A stretch of DNA of 36,062 nucleotides. Origin: Psychrobacter vallis. Its GTDB lineage: Bacteria > Pseudomonadota > Gammaproteobacteria > Pseudomonadales > Moraxellaceae. The first letter of the stretch is position 1. The number at the start of each line of letters is the position of its first letter. A program made the translations under genes and the position numbers. The notes below the pieces were generated by a model. That model was not told the origin of the DNA, made no database searches, and saw only the letters and a list, made by a program, of their open reading frames with translations. Below are positions 16,186-26,266 of this stretch, one piece after another. The DNA lies in the NCBI RefSeq assembly GCF_904846715.1, contig NZ_CAJHBU010000026.1, forward strand, positions 1-36,062, read 5' to 3'.

Positions 16186-19083
16186 ATGACTATCTCTCAA
16201 AAACCAACGTTTGATACCTTTAAAGGACTGTTCAACGAAGCTGAATTTGTCTATCGCCACCTTGGCTCAAATGATGCCAAACAAGCAGATTTACTAAACG
16301 CTGTTGGCTACAAAGATATGGCGAGCTTCATTAACGACACCGTGCCTGAGCCAGTACGTTTGCACAAAGAATTGGACCTGCCAGTGGCAATGAGTGAACA
16401 TGCTGCGCTTGCCAAACTGCGGTTGATGGCAGATGATATCACCGTTAATAAAAGCTATATCGGTCAAGGCTACGCTCCTGTTCGTATGCCTGCGGTTATC
16501 CAGCGCAACGTCCTTGAAAACCCGGGCTGGTACACCGCTTATACGCCGTATCAAGCTGAGATTGCCCAAGGTCGCTTAGAAGCATTACTTAACTTCCAGC
16601 AAGTTTGTATTGATTTGACTGGTCTTGAGCTTGCTGGTGCATCGTTACTTGATGAAGCAACCGCCGCAGCTGAAGCCATGGCGATGTCAAAGCGTGTGAG
16701 CAAAAGCAAATCTATACAGTTTTTCGTTGATGATCGTGTCTATCCACAGACACTAGATGTGATCCATACCCGCGCCAAATACTTTGGTTGGGAAGTGATT
16801 GTGGGTGATTTTGAAACCGCCAAATCTGGCGACTATTTCGGGGCGTTATTTCAATACGTGGGTGCAGAGGGCGATGTTAAAGACTTAACTGACGTCATTG
16901 CAGCTGTTAAACAAAACAAAACGTATGTCAGTGTTGTAAGCGATATCATGAGCTTGGTGCTATTGAAATCACCAGCAGATATGGGCGCAGACGTGGCACT
17001 AGGTAGCACCCAGCGTTTTGGTATCCCAATGGGTTTTGGTGGTCCACATGCCGCTTACTTTGCTTTCTCTGATAAAGCCAAGCGCTCTGCCCCCGGTCGT
17101 ATCATTGGTGTGTCAAAAGATGCGCAAGGCAATACTGCTCTCCGCATGGCTCTACAAACGCGTGAGCAGCATATCCGCCGCGAAAAAGCCAACTCAAACA
17201 TCTGTACCTCACAAGTGTTGCTAGCCAACCTCGCTGGTATGTATGCCGTCTATCATGGCCCAGAGGGTGTGAAGCGTATTGCGACTCGTATTCATGCGTT
17301 TGCCACTGCGTTTGCCACGGTTATCAAAGAAGCGAATGATGGCAGCCTCAACGTGGTACACGATCAGTTCTTTGACACGGTCGTCGTTGATTGTGGTTCA
17401 GAAAAACTGGCCACACAAATTTTTGAAAATGCAGACAATGTTGGCTATAACCTCTGGCGTCTTGGTGACACCAAACTGAGCGTGGCTTTTAGTGAGACCA
17501 GTGACCAGACAGATTTTGAGGTTTTAACTCAATTGTTTGTGAGCAAAGCACACAGCCTACCTGAAGCAGCTAGCGTGTCTCTTGATAGTGCACACTTACG
17601 TACTGACGATATCTTGAGCCATCCAGTATTTAACTCGCATCATACCGAGCATGAAATGCTGCGCTACTTAAAATCGCTTGAAGACAAAGATTTGGCGATG
17701 AACCGCAGCATGATTTCACTTGGCAGCTGCACCATGAAACTCAATGCCACCAGTGAAATGCTACCGATCACTTGGCCTGAATTTGCCAATGTGCATCCTT
17801 TTGCCCCACGTGATCAAGTCACTGGTTATATTGCGATGATTGATAGCCTACAAGATCAATTAAAAGCCATTACCGGTTTTGACGATGTGTCTATGCAGCC
17901 AAACTCTGGTGCTTCTGGTGAATATGCTGGTCTGCTGGCAATTCGCCGTTATCATGAATCACTGGGCGAGACCAATCGTGATGTTTGCTTGATTCCAATG
18001 TCAGCACACGGCACCAACCCTGCTACCGCTATGATGATGGGCATGCAAGTGGTCGTGGTCAAGACTGATGAAAATGGCAACGTAGATATCGATGATTTAA
18101 CCGCTAAATGTGAAGAGCACAGCGAGCGTTTGGGTGCTTTGATGATCACTTACCCATCGACGCATGGTGTGTTTGAAGAAGGTATCCGTCATATCTGTGA
18201 CTTGACTCACAAGCATGGTGGTCAGGTTTATATGGATGGTGCCAACATGAATGCTCAAGTCGGCATGATGCAGCCTGCCGATGTTGGTGCAGACGTCCTA
18301 CACATGAACTTGCACAAAACCTTCTGTATCCCGCATGGCGGCGGTGGTCCAGGCATGGGCCCTATCGGTATGAAGGCACATTTGGCACCATTTATGGCCA
18401 ACCATACCTTAAGCCCTGTCCATAATGCGCAAAAAAACTGCTCAGCGGTATCAGCTGCTCCTTATGGTTCAGCAAGCATTTTGCCTATCTCATGGATGTA
18501 CATTGCCATGATGGGCCGTGATGGTTTACTAAAAGCGACAGAGCTGGCATTGCTAAACGCCAACTACGTAGCAGCCGAGCTCAAAGGTCACTACCCTGTC
18601 TTATATGCAGGCAAAAACGGCCGTGTGGCTCACGAATGTATCATCGATATTCGTCCGTTAAAAGAAGAAACTGGCATCACTGAAAGCGATATCGCCAAGC
18701 GCTTGATGGATTATGGTTTCCACTCACCAACGATGAGTTTCCCAGTAGCAGGCACACTCATGATTGAGCCAACAGAATCTGAGTCTAAAGAAGAGTTGGA
18801 TCGTTTTATCAGTGCGCTAAAGTCTATCAAAGCGGAAGCCATGAAAGCCAAAGCAGGTGAAGATAACTGGACGCTAGAAGACAACCCATTGGTCAATGCA
18901 CCGCATACCGCTGCCATGATTACTAGCGGAGATTGGACACATCCATACAGCCGCGATACTGCTGCATTCCCGCTACCTTACATCCGCGCCAATAAGTTTT
19001 GGCCAAGTGTGGCGCGTGTCGATGATGCGTACGGTGATAAGAACCTCATGTGTTCTTGCCCAAGTATCGAAAACTATCTGTAA
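16186..19083 (+). CDS. gcvP: Glycine dehydrogenase (decarboxylating), P protein
   Basis: PLP enzyme that decarboxylates glycine and loads the aminomethyl group onto GcvH. At 965 residues it is the long, fused homodimeric form (both halves in one chain). Key blocks: [10 protein letters not shown] at the N terminus, [63 protein letters not shown], and [18 protein letters not shown] with the PLP lysine K711; C terminus [15 protein letters not shown] precedes the ATG. It is last in the operon and is followed by a strong terminator. Confidence 0.98.
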   Translation: MTISQKPTFDTFKGLFNEAEFVYRHLGSNDAKQADLLNAVGYKDMASFINDTVPEPVRLHKELDLPVAMSEHAALAKLRLMADDITVNKSYIGQGYAPVRMPAVIQRNVLENPGWYTAYTPYQAEIAQGRLEALLNFQQVCIDLTGLELAGASLLDEATAAAEAMAMSKRVSKSKSIQFFVDDRVYPQTLDVIHTRAKYFGWEVIVGDFETAKSGDYFGALFQYVGAEGDVKDLTDVIAAVKQNKTYVSVVSDIMSLVLLKSPADMGADVALGSTQRFGIPMGFGGPHAAYFAFSDKAKRSAPGRIIGVSKDAQGNTALRMALQTREQHIRREKANSNICTSQVLLANLAGMYAVYHGPEGVKRIATRIHAFATAFATVIKEANDGSLNVVHDQFFDTVVVDCGSEKLATQIFENADNVGYNLWRLGDTKLSVAFSETSDQTDFEVLTQLFVSKAHSLPEAASVSLDSAHLRTDDILSHPVFNSHHTEHEMLRYLKSLEDKDLAMNRSMISLGSCTMKLNATSEMLPITWPEFANVHPFAPRDQVTGYIAMIDSLQDQLKAITGFDDVSMQPNSGASGEYAGLLAIRRYHESLGETNRDVCLIPMSAHGTNPATAMMMGMQVVVVKTDENGNVDIDDLTAKCEEHSERLGALMITYPSTHGVFEEGIRHICDLTHKHGGQVYMDGANMNAQVGMMQPADVGADVLHMNLHKTFCIPHGGGGPGMGPIGMKAHLAPFMANHTLSPVHNAQKNCSAVSAAPYGSASILPISWMYIAMMGRDGLLKATELALLNANYVAAELKGHYPVLYAGKNGRVAHECIIDIRPLKEETGITESDIAKRLMDYGFHSPTMSFPVAGTLMIEPTESESKEELDRFISALKSIKAEAMKAKAGEDNWTLEDNPLVNAPHTAAMITSGDWTHPYSRDTAAFPLPYIRANKFWPSVARVDDAYGDKNLMCSCPSIENYL

Positions 19084-19120
19084 TCGCAGTTTTTGATACA
19101 CCCTAACTCATATGATATAA

Positions 19121-19155
19121 AAAACCGCCAAGTCAGCATCTGATTTGGCGGTTTT
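19121..19155 (+). terminator. Terminator of the gcv operon
   Basis: AAAACCGCCAA (19121-19131) pairs with TTGGCGGTTTT (19145-19155), extended inward by TCA/TGA, with further T-rich sequence downstream. It is a strong rho-independent terminator and may also work in reverse. Confidence 0.92.
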
Positions 19156-19298
19156 ATTTTGCTCTATACACCTGTATTTTCTATTTATCATGATTAATAA
19201 TATAAACTATAAATTAGACAATTAATAAGTACTTAACAAGACATCAGCAACTTACTTATTAAAACAATATCATTTGAAGTACTTTTTTGGAATTAACT

Positions 19299-19988
19299 AT
19301 GCTACAAAAAAATCGTGTTATTCTCATCCATGGTCTACATCAAACCGCTTGGATTATGCGACCATTAGCCAAACGCTTACAAATGGCAGGGTTTAATACT
19401 CATCAATATGGCTACCGTAGCATGCGTGATGGTATCAAAACCAATAGCGCGCGCTTAAATAGCTGGCTAGAACAAAACCACCAGCCTGATGAACCAATAG
19501 ATCTCGTTGGACACAGTTTGGGCGGTTTGATCATTCGAGACTTTGTCGCGCAATATCCCAAGTGGCAGATTGGTCGCTGTGTCACCCTTGGAACACCGCA
19601 TGTAGGCAGCGTGTGTGCCGATTATATCTGGCGATTGACCCCAGCTATTGTGGGACGCTCGTATATTGATGCGTTAGATGGAACGGTCGCGACGTTACCG
19701 AATCACATTACCCTTGGTGTGATCGCTGGTAACCGTCCTTACGGTTTGGGTCAAATGTTTTTGCAGTATCATAATCGCAAACAGCGCAAATCTGACAAGC
19801 CGCTACTTAAAGAGCAGCTTGCGCACGATGGCACAGTATATATAGAAGAAACCAAAATTGAGGCAGCGGCGGATCACATCGTCATGCCCGTCTCGCACAC
19901 TGGCATGTTGGTTGATAAGCAAGTCGCTGCACAGACGTGCTATTTTTTACAGCACGGGCATTTTGAACATGAAACGCTTAATCGCTAA
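19299..19988 (+). CDS. Lipase-like alpha/beta hydrolase
   Basis: A 229-residue protein opening with VILIHGLHQTAWIMRPLAKR (oxyanion-hole HG) and carrying the nucleophile elbow GHSLGG, then TLGTPHVGS as in lipases and PGAP1-like esterases, and a likely C-terminal catalytic histidine in DHIVMPVSHTGM. There is no signal peptide, so it is probably cytoplasmic. The substrate is unknown; lipid or ester hydrolysis is inferred from family. I chose ATG 19299 rather than the in-frame TTG at 19287. It is convergent with rnd, whose 3' end is only 15 bases away. Confidence 0.88.
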   Translation: MLQKNRVILIHGLHQTAWIMRPLAKRLQMAGFNTHQYGYRSMRDGIKTNSARLNSWLEQNHQPDEPIDLVGHSLGGLIIRDFVAQYPKWQIGRCVTLGTPHVGSVCADYIWRLTPAIVGRSYIDALDGTVATLPNHITLGVIAGNRPYGLGQMFLQYHNRKQRKSDKPLLKEQLAHDGTVYIEETKIEAAADHIVMPVSHTGMLVDKQVAAQTCYFLQHGHFEHETLNR

Positions 19989-20003
19989 GCTTTCCGCCAT
20001 TCA

Positions 20004-21317
20004 TTAAACCCTAATACCCATACCTTGCTGCAACTCAGTTTTATGTTCCTCAATAACTGGAATCAACGTGTGCACTACCCATTCATGCCGCCAGCCTTTT
20101 AACCCTTGTGGGAGATTACTAATGTCTTGGTCAAAAGCAATCACTTCATACAGTTGTCCTAGCCACTTTTTACGCATCAACACACTGGCAGGCACGCCTA
20201 TAGTTCTTGCGTGGTCATCAATAGTTTGCTGCACCGCTTTTGACAGGACTTTGTTTTTTGAACGATAAGGTGGGAGCAGACAGTCTGGATGCTCAGCAGG
20301 GTGAAGGTTTTTTGCGTCTTTTATTACCTTGAGCAGCTCTTCACCATACAGACGCAGCATACTACGATGCATTGTGGTTTTGTGCGCAAGCTCTCGCATA
20401 TTGCTCGGCTTTTCAGTGATAATTTCACGCACGGCTTGTTTTTTAATGACAAACGTACGCGGCTGATTGGTTGCACGCGCCAGCTCTTCTCGCCAGGTAG
20501 CCACTGCTTTTAGTATCGCCATTTGCTGCGAGGTATAACGATAATCCGCCATCGTTAAATACATCGCCTCATCTTCAACCTGCTGAGCGGCATACAAATC
20601 GCTGGCATAAAGCTGACAGTCTGCCCATACATAATCGTATAAACCCTGCTTTTTTAGTTCATATTCAAGGCTTAAATATAGCGCTGGCAAAAATCGTACG
20701 TCATCAATGGCATACTGCTCTTGCTCATCCGATAGCGGACGTTGTAGCCAATCTGATTGGCTCTGTTCTTTATCAATATGCATGTCTAGCTGGTCGTCAA
20801 GCGCTTGCTGATAGCCCATTTGCAATTGACCGGTCACATAAGACAACGCAATTTGCGTATCAAAAATATTGGTCAATGGCGGGCAACCAGACAACAGATA
20901 AAAAATACCCAAGTCCTCACCGCAAGCGTGCCAGATAGCGACATCAACTTTGCTAAGTGCTTGCCAAAAATCGCCTAATTGCAACTGTGGTGCATCGAGC
21001 AAATAAATATGATTGCCAGTATTTAGCTGTACCAGTGCTAAACGTGGATAATAAGTATCGCGCTTGATAAATTCAGTATCTAACGCCACGCGTCCGCAAG
21101 TGGCTAATGCATCAATCACTTCTTGTAGCTGGCTTTGCTCACGCACCCAAGTGACAATAGCCTCATCAGCAATATCTAGTAACGCATCAATATCTGGCGC
21201 TGGTAACCATTCTGCTGACGTCATATCAGTACTACTGGATGGTGTTGATAAATCATCAGTAGTCGCATTGTCTGAAAGGTTTGACTGGGTGGAAGTCATT
21301 GAAGCATTGTTGGACAC
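20004..21317 (-). CDS. rnd: Ribonuclease D
   Basis: A 3'-5' exoribonuclease that trims tRNA and other small RNA 3' ends. The DEDD nuclease domain begins VALDTEFIKRDTYYPRLALV (catalytic D and E), continues with IWHACGEDLGIFYLLSG and YAIDDVRFLPALY, and is followed by an HRDC domain (QQMAILKAVATWREELA) and a C-terminal helical domain. At 437 residues it is longer than the E. coli protein because of an acidic, Ser/Thr-rich N-terminal extension of about 40 residues. The start used is GTG 21317; ATG 21299 is equally possible, since neither has a clear ribosome site. Confidence 0.95.
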   Translation of the reverse strand: MSNNASMTSTQSNLSDNATTDDLSTPSSSTDMTSAEWLPAPDIDALLDIADEAIVTWVREQSQLQEVIDALATCGRVALDTEFIKRDTYYPRLALVQLNTGNHIYLLDAPQLQLGDFWQALSKVDVAIWHACGEDLGIFYLLSGCPPLTNIFDTQIALSYVTGQLQMGYQQALDDQLDMHIDKEQSQSDWLQRPLSDEQEQYAIDDVRFLPALYLSLEYELKKQGLYDYVWADCQLYASDLYAAQQVEDEAMYLTMADYRYTSQQMAILKAVATWREELARATNQPRTFVIKKQAVREIITEKPSNMRELAHKTTMHRSMLRLYGEELLKVIKDAKNLHPAEHPDCLLPPYRSKNKVLSKAVQQTIDDHARTIGVPASVLMRKKWLGQLYEVIAFDQDISNLPQGLKGWRHEWVVHTLIPVIEEHKTELQQGMGIRV

Positions 21318-21442
21318 GGGCAGATACCTGCATAAATAAAAGGAGATAAAACGCTAAACAGCGTCTTGATGACATTAAGATAGAAAACAATTATAACAAT
21401 TTCATGAAATAAAAAGGACAAGACTTCGATATAACAAAAGCA

Positions 21443-22036
21443 CTATAAAAAAGAGCGATTTTGTATGGCTTGACCAAGGGTCATACTATCAAGATATTCA
21501 AGCTCGCCGCCCATCGGTACACCTTGTGCCAAACGTGTCACTTTATTGACATGACGACCGACCGCCTCACTGATGAAGTGGGCGGTAGTCTGTCCTTCGA
21601 CAGTAGTACCCGTGGCCAGTATCAACTCCTCAACAGGTTCTTGCTTGACTCGCCATACCAGCTGCTCGATATTTAAGTCATCCGCGCTGATGCCATCGAT
21701 GGGTGATAAATGACCACCTAAGACAAAATAACGCCCACGGTAACCTGCGGTTTGCTCGATCGCCATGACATCTGCCGCTGTCTCGACCACGCATAGCAGT
21801 CCGTCATCACGTCTAGGATCTTGACACAGGGGACACACTGCCTCATCACTAAAGCTATGACAGCGCTGACACTCGACGATATCACGCATCGCCTCATCCA
21901 GTGCTTGAGCGAGCGCCATGCCCTGTGGACGTTTTTTGGTGAGCAGATGTAGCGCCATACGTTGGGCACTTTTTTGACCCACACCCGGCAAGATACGCAG
22001 CTGTTTGACCAGCTGATCAAATTTGGCTGTCAGCAA
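21443..22036 (-). CDS. recR: Recombination protein RecR
   Basis: Works with RecF and RecO to load RecA at single-strand gaps. The 197-residue length is normal. It has an N-terminal helix-hairpin-helix ([20 protein letters not shown]), the four-cysteine zinc motif [16 protein letters not shown], and a TOPRIM domain ([15 protein letters not shown]) with [10 protein letters not shown] and a [13 protein letters not shown]-terminal block. The start is TTG 22036, supported by AAGGAAG five bases upstream. It lies downstream of ybaB, the usual partner, though dnaX is not here and a terminator-like hairpin separates the two. Confidence 0.97.
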   Translation of the reverse strand: MLTAKFDQLVKQLRILPGVGQKSAQRMALHLLTKKRPQGMALAQALDEAMRDIVECQRCHSFSDEAVCPLCQDPRRDDGLLCVVETAADVMAIEQTAGYRGRYFVLGGHLSPIDGISADDLNIEQLVWRVKQEPVEELILATGTTVEGQTTAHFISEAVGRHVNKVTRLAQGVPMGGELEYLDSMTLGQAIQNRSFL

Positions 22037-22080
22037 AGTGTCTTCCTTTATTTAACGTAATTTAAAAAACCGTAGCTATA

Positions 22081-22118
22081 AAAATGGGGTCGTATCGTGT
22101 CGATAACAACCCCATTTT
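22081..22118. terminator. Terminator-like hairpin between ybaB and recR
   Basis: AAAATGGGGT (22081-22090) pairs with ACCCCATTTT (22109-22118), with T tracts on either strand (six T on the plus strand, four on the minus). On the minus strand it would limit read-through from ybaB into recR. Confidence 0.75.
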
Positions 22119-22143
22119 TTCTTCAATATGAAGTATTTAACGC

Positions 22144-22473
22144 TTAGAACATACCTTGCATACCAGGTGGCAAGCCCATACCTGACGTCGCGCCAGCCAT
22201 GGTTTCTTCATATAGCTCATCGGCTTGACGTACGGCATCGTTGATGGCAGCAGCGATAAGATCTTCGATCATATCTGGCTCATCTTCTAACAAGCTTGGA
22301 TCGATGGTCAAACGCTTAACCACATGACGACCTGTCATAGTGACTTTTACCAGACCGCTGCCCGCTTCTGCGTGTACTTCTTTATTGGCCAGCTCTTTCT
22401 TGGCATTTTCAACGTTCGTTTCTACTTTCTTTTGCATCGTTTGGGCTTGTTGCATCAATGCTTGAATATTCAT
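22144..22473 (-). CDS. ybaB: YbaB/EbfC family nucleoid-associated protein
   Basis: A 109-residue DNA-binding protein. The N-terminal part is a long helix ([20 protein letters not shown]), followed by [20 protein letters not shown], the [13 protein letters not shown] helix, and a Gly/Met-rich tail ending GMQGMF. Family members bind DNA as tweezer-like dimers and are commonly encoded directly before recR, as here. AGAGGT precedes the ATG at 22473. Normal length. Confidence 0.96.
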   Translation of the reverse strand: MNIQALMQQAQTMQKKVETNVENAKKELANKEVHAEAGSGLVKVTMTGRHVVKRLTIDPSLLEDEPDMIEDLIAAAINDAVRQADELYEETMAGATSGMGLPPGMQGMF

Positions 22474-22546
22474 AATTACCTCTTTGTCTTATAATAATGA
22501 GTGGGATACTTTAAAATAAAATACTGACAGCATTATACCGTTATCT

Positions 22547-23821
22547 TTACAAACTGTCTAAACCGCGTGCCAAATCTTTGATGATATCTTCTACGTCTTC
22601 CAAACCTACTGACAAACGAATCAGACCGTCATTGACTCCAGCTTCTGCACGAGCCTCAGCAGTCAGGCGAAAGTGAGTGGTGGTCGCAGGATGGGTAATC
22701 GTGGTTTTGGCATCGCCTAAATTATTGGTGATAGAGACCATTTGCGTTGAATCAATCACATGCCAAGCGGCCGCTTTTGAATCGAGGCTACCAGATGGCT
22801 TAACTTCGAAACCCATAATAGCACCATAGCCATCTTTCATATGATGTTGACACGTCGCAAGCTCATGCGCAGGATGATCGCTCAAACCTGAGAAATGTAC
22901 CGTACTGACATTGGGATGATTAACCAAAAACGCGGCTACTTGATTGGCATTTTGACAATGCGCTTGCATACGCAATTTCAGGGTCTCAAGACCTTTGGTA
23001 AAGACCCAAGCATTAAACGGACTCATGCTAATACCGCCTGAGCGTACAACAGTAAATGCTTCTTGCATCAATTTGTCGCTACCGACCAGCGCGCCGCCCA
23101 ATACTCGACCTTGTCCGTCTAAATATTTGGTAGCAGAATGAATGACCACGTCAGCACCCAAATCTAACGGACGTTGCAGCGCTGGCGTGGCAAAACAATT
23201 ATCAACGACCAATAAGATATCATTGGCTTTGCACAGTTGACTGAGATAACCGATATCGCAAATCTGCGCCAATGGATTGCTTGGGCTTTCACAATAAATC
23301 ACTTTGGTATTTGGCTGAACTGCCTTTGCCCAAGCGTCATTGTCAAAACAATCGACATAGCTGACCTCAACACCAAACTTGGCCATATAATTATTGAACA
23401 AACCGATGGAAGAGCCGAATAGCTGGTTGGCGGCCAGCAGATGGTCACCTGCTTTTAAATATGCCAAGCACATGGTCAAAATCGCCCCCATACCCGACGC
23501 TGTCGCCACTGCACGCTCGCCATTCTCTAACGCTGCTAATCGACGCTCAAAAGTGCGTACGCTCGGATTGGTATGACGAGAGTAGACATTACCTGTCTTT
23601 GTACCATCAAAATGGGCGGCGGCGTCAGCTGCTGATTGATAGACATAAGAGCTGGTGGTAAAGATAGGCTCTGAATGCTCGCCCTCATCCGTGCGATGCT
23701 GACCTGCCCGTACGGCGATGGTCTGCATGCCATAATCAAGCCCTAAATCTAAGGCATCATTGCGCCAATTTGGATCTAATGTATTCAAATTACTCTCATC
23801 TTGCGTTTGCGACTGGCTCAT
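22547..23821 (-). CDS. metZ: O-succinylhomoserine sulfhydrylase (trans-sulfuration PLP enzyme)
   Basis: Makes homocysteine from O-succinyl- (or O-acetyl-) homoserine and sulfide in methionine synthesis. It has the Cys/Met metabolism PLP fold: NVYSRHTNPSVRTFERRLAA, ATASGMGAILT, YCESPSNPLAQICDI, VVDNCFATPALQRPLDLGAD, and HSATKYLDGQGR with the PLP lysine K232. The pattern resembles MetZ rather than MetB or MetC, but substrate choice within this family is hard to tell from sequence. The 424 residues include an N-terminal extension of about 25. No SAM riboswitch is seen upstream. Confidence 0.9.
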   Translation of the reverse strand: MSQSQTQDESNLNTLDPNWRNDALDLGLDYGMQTIAVRAGQHRTDEGEHSEPIFTTSSYVYQSAADAAAHFDGTKTGNVYSRHTNPSVRTFERRLAALENGERAVATASGMGAILTMCLAYLKAGDHLLAANQLFGSSIGLFNNYMAKFGVEVSYVDCFDNDAWAKAVQPNTKVIYCESPSNPLAQICDIGYLSQLCKANDILLVVDNCFATPALQRPLDLGADVVIHSATKYLDGQGRVLGGALVGSDKLMQEAFTVVRSGGISMSPFNAWVFTKGLETLKLRMQAHCQNANQVAAFLVNHPNVSTVHFSGLSDHPAHELATCQHHMKDGYGAIMGFEVKPSGSLDSKAAAWHVIDSTQMVSITNNLGDAKTTITHPATTTHFRLTAEARAEAGVNDGLIRLSVGLEDVEDIIKDLARGLDSL

Positions 23822-24211
23822 AGATTTTCCATTGCTTTGGTTGGTATAAAATGACTGCTTATTTTTTAATTATCGATTTGGTGCAGCAGCATTATCATAC
23901 CATGCCAACTTATTCCAAACAGCTGGTTTCAGGTGAGCGTCATAGTCGATACTCAAAAAAATGAATATGCTATATAATAAGGCGTGACTGAGAGGTTTTG
24001 AGTTCGTCCCTAAATTCGATAAAAATAACGTATTTATAATAGGCACAGAGGGTTACAGCTGCTAAGCTTAGCGGCTGTTTGGATTTTGCCTTAGACGAGA
24101 TTATCATACGCTGAATAATCAGTGCTATCATCCACAAAAACAGACTAAAATTTCAAGATCATTTTTTGGCTCATGCTTCGTTATATTAAGGCTTATTAAG
24201 GTAACTCATTT
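23822..24211. other. 390-base divergent gap between metZ and the PLD gene
   Basis: No gene seen. It contains a solo repeat end at 23941-23970 and an imperfect palindrome, CAGCTGCTAAGC with GCTTAGCGGCTG (24056-24077), possibly a small terminator or operator. Promoters for both flanking genes must lie here, but I cannot fix them. Confidence 0.5.
23941..23970 (+). repeat. Solo repeat end (TATAGTCG family), diverged
   Basis: CATAGTCGATACTC followed by an A tract and ATGAATATGC. It is similar to 7619-7650 and to the left end of copy B at 25965. No second end was found nearby. Confidence 0.5.
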
Positions 24212-25858
24212 ATGTCGATGTTCAGTATGGAACCAAGCAATTTATCGTTGAGTCTAGCACTCGGCCTAACCTTTGGTCTTAGTGCCTGTCAGAGTTTACC
24301 TAAGCAGCCACACCTACCTGAAAGCCAAGCATTATCAGCGCGAGTCAATGCCTTATACCAATCAGAAACTGACCAAAAAATCGCACAAAGTGAAACATTA
24401 ACAACTACTGCTAACAATGTCGATCTGGTTGCGGCCATTAGTGAGCAAAATGATATCCATCCTGATTTATCAGGCTATCACCCCATCGTAACGGGTGCCA
24501 ACGCGTTTGCCTCTCGCAGTATTTTAACAGATATGGCCACACGCAATATCGATGCCCAATATTATATTTGGCACAATGATCAAGCTGGTCAACTCTTATT
24601 AAAAGATCTGTGGCAAGCTGCTGAGCGCGGCGTGATTGTACGATTACTGATAGATGACTTTAATAATGATGCCAAACTTGATCAGCATTTATTGCGTTTT
24701 TCTAGCCATCCTAATATTGCCGTGCGTATTATTAATCCTTTAATGCACCGTAAGTTCCAGACGTTGAACTACGTCACTGGTTTGCCCCGTATCAATCGCC
24801 GTATGCACAATAAAAGCATGACCTTTGATAAACAAATCACCATCATTGGCGGGCGTAATATCGGCAATGAATATCTCAGTAACGATCAAAATAGCCAATT
24901 TGCAGATTTGGATGTCTTGCTCATTGGTAAAGTGGTCGCAGATATCGATAACAGCTTTGCAAGTTACTGGTCATCCCCTTTATCATTTGATATCGAAACA
25001 CTAGTCACATCTAATAGCAGCACATCTGACTTTTTAGCAGCACTAGACAAGCTTGATCAAGAAGAAAACACCAATAACGATAGCAACTTGGCGGTATATA
25101 AAGCCGCGATTAAAGATTCGACAATAGACAGTGACTTACTTAATAAGCGTGTGCCCTTTCGCTGGGCAGACATGCAGTTTTTGAGTGACGATGTGGGTAA
25201 ATTAACCAAAACCGTTCCAGCTGAGACCAATTTGGTGCATCAGCTGCGCACATTATTAGGCAGACCCACTAAACAGCTGACCATTATCTCTTCTTATTTT
25301 GTGCCAACCAAAGATGGCGTTGATACATTGGTACAGTTGGCTGAGGCTGGTATTGACATCAAAATTTTGACCAATTCATTTGATGCCACTGATGTGACCG
25401 CTGTACATTCTGGCTACAGCCAGTGGCGTCCTAACCTGCTGCGCGCAGGCGTCAAAATTTATGAGTTAAAATCGACCGCGTCTGAAGAACAACGGGAAAA
25501 CAAGCTATGGAAAGCCCGCAGTCAATCCTCTACCAGCTTGCATGCAAAAACTTTCGCCGTTGATGACTATCAAGTTTTTATTGGCTCATACAATGTCGAT
25601 CCGCGTTCCGCCAATATCAATACCGAGATGGGCGTGATTATCAATGATAATGAGCTGGCAAAACAGTTGCATGGTGCGCTTAGCGATGACTTGTTAAACC
25701 AAGCTTACGAAGTCAAATTATTGGACAATGGCAAACTACAGTGGCACACCATGGAAGACAATAAAAAAGTGGTTTACGATTCAGAACCACGTGTCGATAT
25801 CAGTGATCATGTGTGGCTTACTATCATGTCGTGGCTGCCGATTGATTGGCTACTATGA
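24212..25858 (+). CDS. Phospholipase D-like lipoprotein
   Basis: A 548-residue exported protein with a lipobox (FGLSAC, Cys about residue 26) and two phospholipase D HKD motifs: MHNKSMTFDKQITIIGGRN in the first half and LHAKTFAVDDYQVFIGSYN near residue 450. Both keep H-x-K-x4-D. The family includes cardiolipin synthase-like and phosphodiesterase enzymes; a lipoprotein form is likely anchored in the periplasm or outer membrane and may modify phospholipids there. AAGGTAACTC precedes the ATG. It stands alone on the plus strand, followed by a repeat (copy B) and a terminator. Confidence 0.92.
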   Translation: MSMFSMEPSNLSLSLALGLTFGLSACQSLPKQPHLPESQALSARVNALYQSETDQKIAQSETLTTTANNVDLVAAISEQNDIHPDLSGYHPIVTGANAFASRSILTDMATRNIDAQYYIWHNDQAGQLLLKDLWQAAERGVIVRLLIDDFNNDAKLDQHLLRFSSHPNIAVRIINPLMHRKFQTLNYVTGLPRINRRMHNKSMTFDKQITIIGGRNIGNEYLSNDQNSQFADLDVLLIGKVVADIDNSFASYWSSPLSFDIETLVTSNSSTSDFLAALDKLDQEENTNNDSNLAVYKAAIKDSTIDSDLLNKRVPFRWADMQFLSDDVGKLTKTVPAETNLVHQLRTLLGRPTKQLTIISSYFVPTKDGVDTLVQLAEAGIDIKILTNSFDATDVTAVHSGYSQWRPNLLRAGVKIYELKSTASEEQRENKLWKARSQSSTSLHAKTFAVDDYQVFIGSYNVDPRSANINTEMGVIINDNELAKQLHGALSDDLLNQAYEVKLLDNGKLQWHTMEDNKKVVYDSEPRVDISDHVWLTIMSWLPIDWLL

Positions 25859-25964
25859 CAACAGCGTCTAAAAAATAGTCAAAAGACTTGGTCATTGACA
25901 TTGAAATATCAGCAAGGCTGTTGAATGAACTGATTTTACCTTAAATGTTTTTTATTCAAATACT

Positions 25965-26120
25965 TATAGTCGCTACTAGTCGCTACTGAATAAAATAGAT
26001 ACACGAAATGACAGGGCAAGACTGGTACAATTTTTTCTTGCTTGCTGTGCCTGCGCAAACAGAGGCTGCGAAAAAATCATCCCAGTCTCGCTGAGTATTT
26101 TTTATATTGACCCAGCTATA
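25965..26120. repeat. Dispersed palindromic repeat, copy B
   Basis: A 156-bp element with ends TATAGT (25965-25970) and GCTATA (26115-26120). AGTCGCTACT is duplicated in tandem at 25968-25987. The core CTTGCTGTGCCTGCGCAAAC (from 26041) matches the reverse complement of copy A. Flanking arms AGACTGG (26019-26025) and CCAGTCT (26082-26088) pair, but differ in sequence from the arms of copy A. Confidence 0.8.
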
Positions 26121-26159
26121 TTGTTCAATTAATGTTTAGCGCAAACACCTTTATTTTTT

Positions 26160-26199
26160 CGACAAATCATTATTTATTTATACTGATTTGTCGTTTTTT
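26160..26199 (+). terminator. Strong rho-independent terminator
   Basis: CGACAAATCA (26160-26169) pairs with TGATTTGTCG (26184-26193), followed by TTTTTT. It probably ends transcription from the PLD gene about 300 bases upstream, insulating the MFS gene. Confidence 0.88.
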
Positions 26200-26266
26200 A
26201 TTATAGCCAGTTATCTAGATAATAACCGTCTTAACGAGCACTTTTATATGTGGATACGCACTTACT

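Larger units (their letters stand above)
25859..26266. other. 408-base gap after the PLD gene
   Basis: Holds full-length repeat copy B (25965-26120) and a strong terminator (26160-26199). The roughly 65 bases before the MFS gene are AT-rich. No coding region seen. Confidence 0.6.

Noticed and set aside
23822..24000. SAM riboswitch before metZ
   Set aside because: The expected conserved blocks of SAM-I, SAM-II or similar are not present on the minus strand.
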